Assembly: GCA_025927575.1 (NCBI GenBank)
Contig: JAICLJ010000039.1
Span: 1-32,087 of the forward strand
From: Bryobacteraceae bacterium
GTDB taxonomy: Bacteria > Acidobacteriota > Terriglobia > Bryobacterales > Bryobacteraceae
Length of the DNA stretch: 32,087 nt
Direction: 5' to 3'
Of the stretch, positions 1-7,636 are shown piece after piece; position 1 is the first letter of the stretch, and every line of letters begins with the position of its first letter. The position numbers and the translations under genes are program-made. A model generated the notes under the pieces. That model did not search any database and had not been told where the DNA came from. It saw only the letters and a list, made by a program, of their open reading frames with translations.

Positions 1-1079
1 CCAAGAGATACTTGCTCCTGGCACAGGAAATTCGGGATGCTGGCCGACAGTTGCACGCCCGCCGCGAGAGAAATGGGACCCAGCGGGTTGTGAGGAGCCA
101 CGTCCGCGTAATAGGCTTCGGCCATTCCAGCGATCAGACGCACTTCCGTGATGCCGCCTGCGTGGCACATGTCCGGCTGCAACACCGTTGCCGACTTCTT
201 TTCGAGCACTTCGCGGAACCCCCACTTCGTAAAAAGCCGCTCGCCCGTCGCAATTGGAAGGTAGGTGCCCCGCGCGATTTCAGCCATGGTGTCGACATTT
301 TGCGCCTGGCAGGGTTCTTCGATAAACATCGGCTGATAGGGCTCGTAAGCCCGGATCAAGAGCTTGGCTGTTGCGGGACTAATGGCGCCGTGAAAGTCGA
401 TCGCGATATCGACATCCTTGCCCATCGCCTGGCGAAGTTCGGCAAACGTTTCCTTGGCATACTCAATTTCCGCCGGCGTTTCGATGTATCGCGCCGGCCG
501 CTTCTTTGCTACGCCCGTCTTGAACGCCGTGAATCCCTTTGCTTTGAGGCTCTTCATTTGGTCGGGCCTGCTCGCGTGAGCGTAGACACGCACACGGTCG
601 CGGGTCGGGCCGCCGAGCAATTCATAAACCGGGACACCGAGCGCTTTCCCCTTGATATCCCAAAGCGCCTGGTCAATGCCGCTGAGCGCGCTGGTCAGAA
701 TCGGGCCCCCGCGATAGAACGCGTGCCGGTAAATCGCTTGCCAGTGCTTTGCCACCGGGCGCGGGTCCTTGCCCACGAGGTAGGGCTCAACTTCCTTCAC
801 GGCTGTGGCGCAGGTTAAAGCACGTCCTTCCGTGATCGGCTCACCCAGGCCGACGATTCCCGCATTGGTGTGAATTTTCAGGAACAGCCAGCGGGGCTTC
901 ACGAGGAAGGTCTCGAGTTTTGTAATTTTAAGGTTGTCTTTCGCGGGGATGGGAGCATTTCGATTGATCTGTTCCTGCGCTTCGAGAGCTGACGCACTGA
1001 GAGCGGTCAGACCAACAGCCTTAAACGCCGACCCGATGGCCTCGCGGCGGTGGAGGGAGTTTTTGTTTTGCGGTGACAT
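1..1079 (-). CDS. D-galactonate dehydratase-like enolase-superfamily enzyme (partial, Tat signal)
   Basis: This gene runs off the left edge, leaving 359 codons from its ATG at 1079. It belongs to the mandelate racemase/muconate lactonizing enzyme family and most resembles galactonate dehydratase (DgoD), which dehydrates D-galactonate to 2-keto-3-deoxygalactonate. Metal ligands read as Asp228, Glu254 and Glu280, and the acid/base histidines as His230 and His330. Their spacing equals that of the E. coli enzyme (183/209/235 and 185/285) with a constant offset of 45, so the catalytic set is complete. The extra N-terminal 45 residues contain a twin-arginine signal (Arg11-Arg12, then a hydrophobic stretch to about residue 34), so export is predicted although classical DgoD is cytoplasmic. 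It diverges from the regulator at 1346. Substrate specificity among related acid-sugar dehydratases is not settled by motifs alone. Confidence 0.88.
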   Translation of the reverse strand, partial: MSPQNKNSLHRREAIGSAFKAVGLTALSASALEAQEQINRNAPIPAKDNLKITKLETFLVKPRWLFLKIHTNAGIVGLGEPITEGRALTCATAVKEVEPYLVGKDPRPVAKHWQAIYRHAFYRGGPILTSALSGIDQALWDIKGKALGVPVYELLGGPTRDRVRVYAHASRPDQMKSLKAKGFTAFKTGVAKKRPARYIETPAEIEYAKETFAELRQAMGKDVDIAIDFHGAISPATAKLLIRAYEPYQPMFIEEPCQAQNVDTMAEIARGTYLPIATGERLFTKWGFREVLEKKSATVLQPDMCHAGGITEVRLIAGMAEAYYADVAPHNPLGPISLAAGVQLSASIPNFLCQEQVSL

Positions 1080-1173
1080 TTTAGAATTGTGAAACGGAGC
1101 CCGGTCAATCAAACCGGATTAAGACAACAATAATCGACAACCATGTCCTGTGGCTAGCGCTAACCGGCGCCAC

Positions 1174-1217
1174 GCTGGAGGTTTCGCCTCGCGAAACTCG
1201 CAATCCGAGACTCCAGC
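1174..1217. repeat. Nested inverted repeat (REP-like) between divergent genes
   Basis: A perfect 7-bp hairpin with a 3-base loop (1181-1187 with 1191-1197) lies inside a second pair of perfect 7-bp arms (1174-1180 with 1211-1217). This could be a REP-like element or a regulator-binding/cruciform site. It lies in the 266-bp divergent region between the galactonate dehydratase-like gene and the regulator. No T-run follows, so it does not look like an intrinsic terminator. Confidence 0.4.
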
Positions 1218-1345
1218 CTCGCAAACCGCCAAAGGATTGCCGAAATTCACCATTCATCACCGTCAACGTTATTACTCCTCCGTTCAGCTGGTGTACTATT
1301 CCGTTTCTCGTCGTGAAACGTCAAAGTTAAATAAGGGATCTCTCC

Positions 1346-2539
1346 ATGGAGCACCGGCGCACACCCAATGAGAATGTTGGCGGGGCGAAGTCAGCGCAGT
1401 CCACTTATCTCGTGGGACCGATACTTAGGGCCTGCGAGGTGCTTAAATCGTTCCGATTCGAGGGCGAATCGATACCTCTGCACGAACTTGTCGCCAGAAC
1501 CGGCCTGAACAAGACAACCGCGTTCCGGGCCGCCCAGACCCTTGTTGCGGGAGGTTTGCTGGAGCGAATTGCCGGTGGCCGCTACCGTTCGATTGTGCAT
1601 CACAATCGGGGACGGAGTTTTCGAATCGGCTACGCGGCCATGACTACGAAATCGTTGTTTGCGCGCGACGTCACCGACAGCATACGTGTCGCTGCGGCCG
1701 AAACCAACATGGAGCTCATCGAACTGGACAATCAGATGAACGCGCGCGTGGCGATCGGCAATTCAGAGAAGTTGGTCCGTGAACGGGTGGATCTGGCGAT
1801 TGAATTTCAGGTTTGCCAGGAGATTGCTCCGCTAATCGCTTCCAAGTTCGCGGATGCGGGCATTCCCGTGATTGCCGTTCACACGCCTCATCCCGGAGCC
1901 ACGTTCTTTGGCGGAAACAACTATATTGCCGGACGCATCGGCGGCCGCGCTCTGGGGCGCTGGGCGCTCAAAGAATGGAACGGGAAAGTGGATGGAGTTC
2001 TTCTTCTCGGGCATGCGGCAGCCGGACCGCTAACAAATTCGCGGCTGACTGGCACGGCCGTTGGGATTACCGAAACGCTGCCTGCGTTCGGTTCGTCCGC
2101 AATCGTTCGCCTGGACGTCAAAGGTGGCTATGCCGAAACCATGGACATCGTTTTGAAACACCTTACGCGTAGCGCTGCCAAACGATTTCTCGTGGGCGCC
2201 ATCAACGACGCCGTGGCTTTAGGCGCCCTGCGCGGTTTCGCCGAAATAGGGAGGCCAGAGGACTGCGCCATCATGGGCCAGAATGGAACCATCGCGGCGC
2301 GCACGGAACTGCGCATGCCGGGGAGCAGGCTCATCGGCTCGGTGGCGTTTTTCCCTGAGAAATACGGCGATCATCTGATGCCTCTCGCCATGGGGATTCT
2401 CCGCCGCAAATGTATTCCTCCCGCTGTGTTCATCAAACACACGCTGATTACGGCGCAGAATGTGGACAACTACTATCCGAACGATGCGCTAATCCCGCCG
2501 ACAGATGCGGATTCGCTCTTGTTCGGGCGGTATCACTGA
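1346..2539 (+). CDS. Chimeric transcriptional regulator: IclR-type HTH plus sugar-binding (Peripla_BP_4) domain
   Basis: This 397-residue protein has an IclR-type winged helix-turn-helix at about residues 24-90 (alternating LVARTGLNKTTAFR and LVAGGLLERI segments, ending in GGRYR). From about residue 110 it has a ribose-binding-protein fold of the Peripla_BP_4 type, recognisable from the stretch around residues 170-210 (PVIAVHTPHPGATFFGGNNY, then GRIGGRALGRWA). It has no signal peptide, so the sugar-binding domain is cytoplasmic and is expected to be the effector sensor, as in LacI regulators. LacI proteins use a different HTH, and IclR proteins normally carry a GAF-like effector domain, so this is a domain swap. 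An AAGGGA ribosome binding site lies about 9 bases before the ATG. It probably controls the divergent dehydratase gene and perhaps the downstream sugar genes (inference). Confidence 0.85.
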   Translation: MEHRRTPNENVGGAKSAQSTYLVGPILRACEVLKSFRFEGESIPLHELVARTGLNKTTAFRAAQTLVAGGLLERIAGGRYRSIVHHNRGRSFRIGYAAMTTKSLFARDVTDSIRVAAAETNMELIELDNQMNARVAIGNSEKLVRERVDLAIEFQVCQEIAPLIASKFADAGIPVIAVHTPHPGATFFGGNNYIAGRIGGRALGRWALKEWNGKVDGVLLLGHAAAGPLTNSRLTGTAVGITETLPAFGSSAIVRLDVKGGYAETMDIVLKHLTRSAAKRFLVGAINDAVALGALRGFAEIGRPEDCAIMGQNGTIAARTELRMPGSRLIGSVAFFPEKYGDHLMPLAMGILRRKCIPPAVFIKHTLITAQNVDNYYPNDALIPPTDADSLLFGRYH

Positions 2540-2544
2540 GGGCG

Positions 2545-2594
2545 GAGAAGACAGGAAACAGAAGACAGAAGACGGAAGACGGGAGAAGACGGGA
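2545..2594 (+). repeat. Purine-rich GAAGAC minisatellite
   Basis: Just after the regulator's stop codon the plus strand is almost pure purine, with five copies of GAAGAC (2547, 2561, 2568, 2575, 2585). Three of them are in exact 7-bp register. It codes for nothing convincing in either direction. The rest of the 194-bp spacer up to 2733 shows no recognisable feature. Confidence 0.7.
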
Positions 2595-2733
2595 TTAGTA
2601 CGCGTCACCAAACCGCCTCCGTCAATCTTGCGGATGCGCCGGCGCAGCCTACAGCGAAACGGCGGTGCGAACCGGATGGCGAACAGGCCCGCAACCTCAG
2701 CCTCCTGCAACACCCGTATCGGTTCTCCGCTGC

Positions 2734-4041
2734 TCACGCAAGCTGCGGAATGATGTACGGTGCTCGATATTGTGGATGTGCTAGCTGGTTCGCGGCATTC
2801 TCATCGAACTTCTCGGTTGTCCGATCGAAGGCGAGGAGACGTCCTCCGAGACGATAGCTGATGTTTGCCAGATGGCACAAATCCGCGGAGATGCGGCCGA
2901 CGTCGACATCGGCGTGCAGATCCTGGTACTTGCGGCTACGGACGGCGGCAAGGAAGTTGGCGATGTGGGGCATGGTATCGGTCATCGCAGGCTCTTCGTA
3001 TTTCGCCTGCTCGGCCAGTTTGCCCTCATTCTGACCTTTGTAGACACGATAGCCTTCCGCATCAACGGCCATCCATCCGTCGCTCCCGTAGAACAGGTTG
3101 CCGATGCAATTGCTATCCGTCCGGGAAAGATCCGCTTCGTGGTTCGTCGGTAATCCACGCACTTCGAACACGAGTTCTTTGTCGCCATAATCGAAGCGGG
3201 CAATGATCGTGTTCGGTGTTTCCTGGTCGTCGTCGTAGACATATTTTCCGCCACTGCCGACCACGGAACGCGGGAAATCGACGCCCAGGCCCCAGCGCGC
3301 GATATCCATTTCGTGCACGCCCTGGTTGCCGATGTCGCCGTTGCCTGTCGCCCAGAACCAATGCCAGTTGTAGAGGAACTGATTCTTCGTGAACGGAACC
3401 ATGGGGGCAGGGCCGCGGAACTTATCCCAATCAACGCCGGGCGGCACAGGCTCAATCGGCGTATGTCCGATGGACTTCCGGCGCTTGAAGCAGAGACCGC
3501 GCGCCATGTATACCTTGCCGATAACGCCATCCTGAAGCATCTGCATCGCTCGCATCTTGTGAGCAATACTGCGGCTTTGCGAGCCGACCTGCACCATCCG
3601 GCCATACTTACGCGCCGCCGCCACCATCTGCACGCCTTCATATAAATCGTGGCAGGCGGGCTTTTCAACATAAACGTCCTTGCCGGCCTGGCAGGCCCAC
3701 ACCGTGGCGAGCGCATGCCAGTGATTCGGCAGAGGCAGCGAGACAGCGTTAATTTCTTTATCGGCGAAGAGCTGCCGCATGTCCTCGTAGCTTTTCGGCT
3801 TCTCACCCGTCAACTTCTGAACAAGCGCGGCGCCGCGTTCGAGGTGCGCCTGATCGACATCACAAACCGCGGCGATGCGTGCATCGGGTTGCTTCGCGTA
3901 ATACTCGATGTGATCCGTGCCGCGGCCGCCAATGCCGACTATGCCGACGTTGATCTTGTCGTTGGCGCCCCAGGCGCGCGTGGCGGCAATCGCGGAGAGC
4001 GCGGAAGCTTGCAGGAAAGTTCGACGGGTTGAATGGCTCAT
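2734..4041 (-). CDS. Gfo/Idh/MocA family oxidoreductase, Tat-exported
   Basis: This NAD(P)-dependent sugar oxidoreductase has 435 residues. A twin-arginine signal (Arg6-Arg7, then a hydrophobic stretch ending near AWG at 25) precedes the Rossmann fold, whose glycine-rich loop is at about residues 33-41. The EKP motif at 126-128 supplies the lysine shared by the family. The C-terminal half is the alpha/beta substrate domain. Relatives in Acidobacteriota, Planctomycetota and Bacteroidota act on sugars and keto-sugars and often keep a tightly bound cofactor when exported, as in glucose-fructose oxidoreductase. It follows the GMC dehydrogenase genes on the same strand after a 149-bp gap, which suggests oxidation and re-reduction of the same class of glycosides. 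No strong ribosome binding site precedes the ATG. The exact substrate cannot be read from the sequence. Confidence 0.9.
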   Translation of the reverse strand: MSHSTRRTFLQASALSAIAATRAWGANDKINVGIVGIGGRGTDHIEYYAKQPDARIAAVCDVDQAHLERGAALVQKLTGEKPKSYEDMRQLFADKEINAVSLPLPNHWHALATVWACQAGKDVYVEKPACHDLYEGVQMVAAARKYGRMVQVGSQSRSIAHKMRAMQMLQDGVIGKVYMARGLCFKRRKSIGHTPIEPVPPGVDWDKFRGPAPMVPFTKNQFLYNWHWFWATGNGDIGNQGVHEMDIARWGLGVDFPRSVVGSGGKYVYDDDQETPNTIIARFDYGDKELVFEVRGLPTNHEADLSRTDSNCIGNLFYGSDGWMAVDAEGYRVYKGQNEGKLAEQAKYEEPAMTDTMPHIANFLAAVRSRKYQDLHADVDVGRISADLCHLANISYRLGGRLLAFDRTTEKFDENAANQLAHPQYRAPYIIPQLA

Positions 4042-4095
4042 AAGTAATCTCGCGGGCGGTCCGCGCTGGACAGCAGCACGAGCGCGCAGAATTCC

Positions 4096-4115
4096 GAACC
4101 GGCATGGAACGGTTC
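4096..4115. promoter_or_regulatory. Inverted repeat upstream of the Gfo/Idh/MocA gene
   Basis: Perfect 6-bp arms GAACCG and CGGTTC separated by 8 bases lie 55 bp upstream of the oxidoreductase start, in the spacer after the GMC gene. There is no T-run, so an operator is more likely than a terminator. No matching binding-site copy was found elsewhere in the window. Confidence 0.25.
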
Positions 4116-4190
4116 ATGAAGAATGTATCACTTTCCGATTGTCAGTGCACTCCGGGCAAGCCGCTAGTTGAGCGCTTAAGTGGACTCGCC

Positions 4191-5963
4191 TTACGTGTTT
4201 CTTCCCTTTGCCTGTTCCAGCAATTGATCGCAGCCGCGTGCCGTCAAAGCGAGCATCGTGAGCGTCGGATGCTTGTCACCTGTGGACGGAAACGCATTGC
4301 CGCCGAACACATACAAATTGGGGATGTCATGCGTTCGGCAGAAGGAATTCAACACGCCTTCCTTCGGATCGGCGCTCATCCTCGCGGTACCCACTTCGTG
4401 AATTGAACCGCCTAATGGATGCTTTTTCGTTTTCCCTCTCGGTTCACCTTCTTGAGCCGCTCCCCGGCTTGGTCCCGAATCGGCGGGAGCGTGGCTCGCT
4501 TGTGCGTCCGGTGAGCCTGGAGCACCCGGGAAACCCACGGGGCCGGTTTTGCCCATACCCGCCATGGTTTCGCCCCCTGCCTTCCTGAACCATTCCTCCG
4601 CAGTTTGTTGAAAGTGCGCGAGCAACTTTCGGTCGTTGTCGCAGTGAGTGAAATGAATGTTCAATACCGGGATGCCCCAGTGGTCTTTCACCTCCGGATC
4701 GAGTTCGACGAAGTTCTCTTTCTGCGCCAGCATCTCGCCGCCCGCAATCCAAACTCGCGCCTGCGCGACATAGCGGTCTTTGATTTCCTTCTTCCATGCC
4801 GATCCGTAACCGGGAAGCGACGCGGCGAACCGGGGATACTCGCTTTGCCCGCCGGTCGCATTCATCACGTAACCACGGATGAAATCCTTGCGAGCCGTCT
4901 TCTTATCGAAGTTCACCATGTTCGGAACGGTGACGCCGGCCGATTTGCCGTCGTCCAGGCGGCTCGGTCCGCCTTTCAGCTTGGGGAGAAATCCGGATAC
5001 GCCGCCGCCGCCGACCTGGTCCATCATGTAGTGGCCAAGCGTGCCGCTCGAGTTCGCCAAACCATCCTTCGCCGAAAGCAGCATCAACCGGGTATTCTCG
5101 AGTGTCGAAGCCGCCAGGATAATGTATTTTGCATCGACATCGACTGTTTTCATCGTGTATCGCTCGATGTAGGTAACCCCTTGAGCGCGGTTTTCGCTGT
5201 CCATGCGCACCCGCGCGACGACACTGTCTGTCCGGATTTCGAGATTCCCGGTCCTCAACGCCGGGGGCAGAGTACTCGAAAGCGTGCTGAACATCGCGCC
5301 GACATCGCATCCATTTACGCAATTCCCACAGTAATGGCACGGAGGCCGGTTGTTGTGCATCTGGGTAAGCTGCGCCAGGCGCCGGTGAGTGGTAGGCCAT
5401 CCGAGGCTCTTGCACGCGGCGGTGAAGATCGCCTCAGCGCAATTCAGAGGCATCACCGGCAGGAACTCTCCGTCGGGAAATTGCGGAAACCCTTCGGCGG
5501 CGCCGCTCACGCCAATGAATCGTTCGACACGATCGTAGTATGGGCTCATATCGGCGTAGCTAACGGCCCAATCCATTCCGTAGCCGTCGCGTGAAGCCGC
5601 TTTGAATTCGTAATCGGCGATGCGATCGCTCGCACGAGCCCAGTGAAGGCTGCGCCCGCCGAGGCATCGCGACCGGCCCCAGTGGTACACGGTATCCGGC
5701 GAAGTTGTGTACGGGTTCTCATGGTTATCGATCATGATTCGATAATTTTGCTCACTGCCGCTATAGCGGCGGAGGAACCCCGGCCTTCCTTTCCCTCGAT
5801 ATTCCATCTGGTAGAGGAGGGTGTGATGAAAATCTTTTGCCGGATTGACCGCGCTGCCCGCTTCGAGCATCAGCACCTTCATGCCTGCCTGGGAGAGCTG
5901 CATTGCAGCCCAGCCGCCGCAAGCGCCGGATCCTACGACGATCGCGTCATAACTCTTCGCCAT
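4191..5963 (-). CDS. GMC family FAD-dependent sugar/alcohol dehydrogenase, large subunit
   Basis: This 590-residue flavoprotein resembles the large subunits of gluconate 2-dehydrogenase, fructose dehydrogenase and glucoside 3-dehydrogenase. The FAD-binding glycine loop is Gly11-x-Gly13-x-x-Gly16. Cys209, Cys212, Cys215 and Cys219 form a cluster resembling the [3Fe-4S] site described for FAD-glucose and fructose dehydrogenases, so an iron-sulfur centre is likely (inference). The C-terminal GMC block has His522 and, in the position usually held by Asn, His565. Between about residues 471 and 514, just before that block, lies a Gly/Pro/Ala-rich low-complexity insert. It has no Tat signal of its own and is presumably exported with the subunit 3 protein encoded 74 bp upstream. 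The ATG at 5963 is preferred over an in-frame TTG at 5966 because GAGGGAG sits at the right spacing for it. Confidence 0.9.
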   Translation of the reverse strand: MAKSYDAIVVGSGACGGWAAMQLSQAGMKVLMLEAGSAVNPAKDFHHTLLYQMEYRGKGRPGFLRRYSGSEQNYRIMIDNHENPYTTSPDTVYHWGRSRCLGGRSLHWARASDRIADYEFKAASRDGYGMDWAVSYADMSPYYDRVERFIGVSGAAEGFPQFPDGEFLPVMPLNCAEAIFTAACKSLGWPTTHRRLAQLTQMHNNRPPCHYCGNCVNGCDVGAMFSTLSSTLPPALRTGNLEIRTDSVVARVRMDSENRAQGVTYIERYTMKTVDVDAKYIILAASTLENTRLMLLSAKDGLANSSGTLGHYMMDQVGGGGVSGFLPKLKGGPSRLDDGKSAGVTVPNMVNFDKKTARKDFIRGYVMNATGGQSEYPRFAASLPGYGSAWKKEIKDRYVAQARVWIAGGEMLAQKENFVELDPEVKDHWGIPVLNIHFTHCDNDRKLLAHFQQTAEEWFRKAGGETMAGMGKTGPVGFPGAPGSPDAQASHAPADSGPSRGAAQEGEPRGKTKKHPLGGSIHEVGTARMSADPKEGVLNSFCRTHDIPNLYVFGGNAFPSTGDKHPTLTMLALTARGCDQLLEQAKGRNT

Positions 5964-6037
5964 CAAAACTCCCTCATAACGCGCGCAGTACGAATAAGTG
6001 TTCCTTGCCTCACTCCGCCCTCTGCGCGGCTCTATGA

Positions 6038-6640
6038 CTAAACGACGTGATGCTCCGGGTGGTTACATGCCGGGAAAACCGCGTTATATGAATCGCCCTT
6101 ATAATCCAAGGTCTCGATCATGCCCGCCCGCGACGTGTAAAACGCAAATGTATTTTGCTGTTTGATCAGCCGATAGGCAAAGTACGCAGGATGAGTCGCG
6201 GAACGGTCGCGCTCCGGTTGCGACATGACTTCGACAAGCGCTTCCCGGCTCTTTGCGTCGGCTGTGTGAAAGCCCGCTTCCTTTAACGCTCGCATCGCGC
6301 CGCGCCACACGTGCTGTGTCTTTGGAACTTGATCGGACGCTTGCAATACGAAATCGATGTAGTGGGCGCAATGCGCCTCGCGTGCACCCGGGGTGTCGTC
6401 GGTGGGAATCAAGATCTCAGTAAAAGCCTGCAGCGCTTCAAAATCGTCTCGATCAAAAAACTTCGGCCGGTAGTCGCGTAGGAATGGCGGCTCAGGGGGA
6501 GCGGTGCGGCCGTCTGCGCTGTGATGATCCTGCGCGGCCTTCAGCCAGCCTCCAAAGAACTCTGCTCCTCCGGATAGCGCGGCAGCGCTCACTGCCAAAT
6601 CGAGCAGATCGCGGCGGGTCGGAAGCAATTCGAAATCCAT
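6038..6640 (-). CDS. Gluconate 2-dehydrogenase subunit 3 family protein, Tat signal
   Basis: This is the small partner of the GMC flavoprotein encoded just downstream (74-bp gap, same strand). It has 200 residues, with a twin-arginine type signal near the N-terminus (TRRDLLDLAV followed by an Ala/Gly-rich hydrophobic stretch). The core from about residue 60 is typical of the family (FFDRDDFEALQAFTEILIPT, then DTPGA). In gluconate and fructose dehydrogenases this subunit carries the Tat signal and chaperones the FAD subunit across the membrane. The ATG at 6640 is chosen; an in-frame GTG at 6646 is possible because neither has a clear ribosome binding site. A cytochrome c subunit, the usual third component, is not adjacent. 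The diheme cytochrome at 27855 is far away and paired with a PQQ enzyme. Confidence 0.88.
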   Translation of the reverse strand: MDFELLPTRRDLLDLAVSAAALSGGAEFFGGWLKAAQDHHSADGRTAPPEPPFLRDYRPKFFDRDDFEALQAFTEILIPTDDTPGAREAHCAHYIDFVLQASDQVPKTQHVWRGAMRALKEAGFHTADAKSREALVEVMSQPERDRSATHPAYFAYRLIKQQNTFAFYTSRAGMIETLDYKGDSYNAVFPACNHPEHHVV

Positions 6641-6753
6641 AATCACAGAATGCCGGAATCTGCACGGATCATATCACCTCGATTCCGCCGCAGTTTCCGC
6701 TGCTCAACCGCCACATCAATTTACCGTGATATTCTGCATTATCCGAAGCATAT

Positions 6754-6785
6754 CCGATTTGATTTACGAGACAAATCGGTTTTTT
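6754..6785 (+). terminator. Intrinsic terminator-like hairpin in the leader of the EEP gene
   Basis: A perfect 8-bp stem (6754-6761 with 6772-6779, CCGATTTG/CAAATCGG) is followed directly by six T residues on the plus strand. It ends 40 bases before the EEP-family start codon. No plus-strand gene lies upstream for it to terminate, since both neighbours to the left read on the minus strand. It therefore looks like an attenuator or leader structure for the gene at 6826. The spacer is visibly AT-richer than the flanking genes. Confidence 0.6.
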
Positions 6786-6825
6786 AGCCAACTATTCGTC
6801 GAGGCAAGGAAAGGAACGGGCGTCG

Positions 6826-7578
6826 ATGCCGGCATTTGCATTTTGGAATACGTACCGCCTTGGCGGCGGCAGCGGAGAGGCAAAGAGAATCATCATCGAG
6901 GGAGTGCTGGCGCAAATCTTCGACAGCCATCAAGCTGAATTTGCCATTCTCTGCGAGGTGACTGGAGACGTGCAGTTGGGCGACGCACCGGTCAGCCGCC
7001 AACTCTACACAGCGTCGAGGAGGCACGGCCAGTTAGCGTATTCCGCATTTGACGACGATCTCAGTGCACACGACCTCGAGAGAGCTGATATCAACGATTT
7101 TATCGATGTTTTCGGTCAAGCTCCCCATAAAAAAGGCGGTGGAAAGTTCAGCAGGCAGAGCAAGCGTCCCGTAGCGTACGCCGGTCAGGCCGGCGGCACG
7201 AATGTGTTTGTCTACCATGCGAATGCCAGCGCGAAATCGTCATTTCTCGTCGCCTGGGTCGCGGAATCTCTCAACCAGGATTACCAGGGCAACTTTATAA
7301 TCGCCGGCGACTTGAATTGCAGTCCGCTGCAGTTTGCCACCTCGATCGACCTCTGCACGAGCACTCCTAATTACCACGCACATTTCAGCGCTCCCAACGG
7401 AGGTCACACCCATAACGCGAAAAGCGGCCTCGTAAGCACTTACGACTGGGCGATTGTGGGGGCGAATGGCCCAAAGGCGGTCAATGTTGCTGCTATCGAC
7501 TTCACAGGCATCATCAAGCAAATGGGTTTCACCGAAAACCCGCTCTCCGATCACCTGCCGATCGTTGTTTCATGGTGA
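6826..7578 (+). CDS. Endonuclease/exonuclease/phosphatase (EEP) superfamily protein
   Basis: A stand-alone EEP-fold protein of 250 residues. The family's metal-site and catalytic residues are visible in order: Asn8 (FWN), Glu44 (CEV), His131 (YHANAS), Asp162 and Asn164 (GDLN), Asp207, and Asp242-His243 (SDHLP). Members of this fold cleave DNA, sugar-phosphate or phosphodiester bonds using Mg2+. There is no signal peptide or membrane segment. The HANAS block and small single-domain size recall the EEP group that includes CdtB-like nucleases more than ExoIII/Ape1, but the assignment is only to superfamily level. An AAGGAAAGGAA stretch precedes the ATG. It is an isolated plus-strand gene between two minus-strand sugar-metabolism genes, with a terminator-like leader. 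Its role in the cluster is unknown. Confidence 0.82.
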   Translation: MPAFAFWNTYRLGGGSGEAKRIIIEGVLAQIFDSHQAEFAILCEVTGDVQLGDAPVSRQLYTASRRHGQLAYSAFDDDLSAHDLERADINDFIDVFGQAPHKKGGGKFSRQSKRPVAYAGQAGGTNVFVYHANASAKSSFLVAWVAESLNQDYQGNFIIAGDLNCSPLQFATSIDLCTSTPNYHAHFSAPNGGHTHNAKSGLVSTYDWAIVGANGPKAVNVAAIDFTGIIKQMGFTENPLSDHLPIVVSW

Positions 7579-7636
7579 AAGCGGAGGTCGCTTCGCTTGC
7601 CACGCGGCTCGACGCGCCATCCAAGTTTGTCTCCAC

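Noticed and set aside
12..818. 268-codon plus-strand open frame at the left edge
   Set aside because: Opposite the galactonate dehydratase-like gene, which has all its catalytic residues.
4605..5594. 329-codon plus-strand open frame
   Set aside because: Antisense shadow of the GMC gene; composition is Arg/His-rich and no domain is visible.
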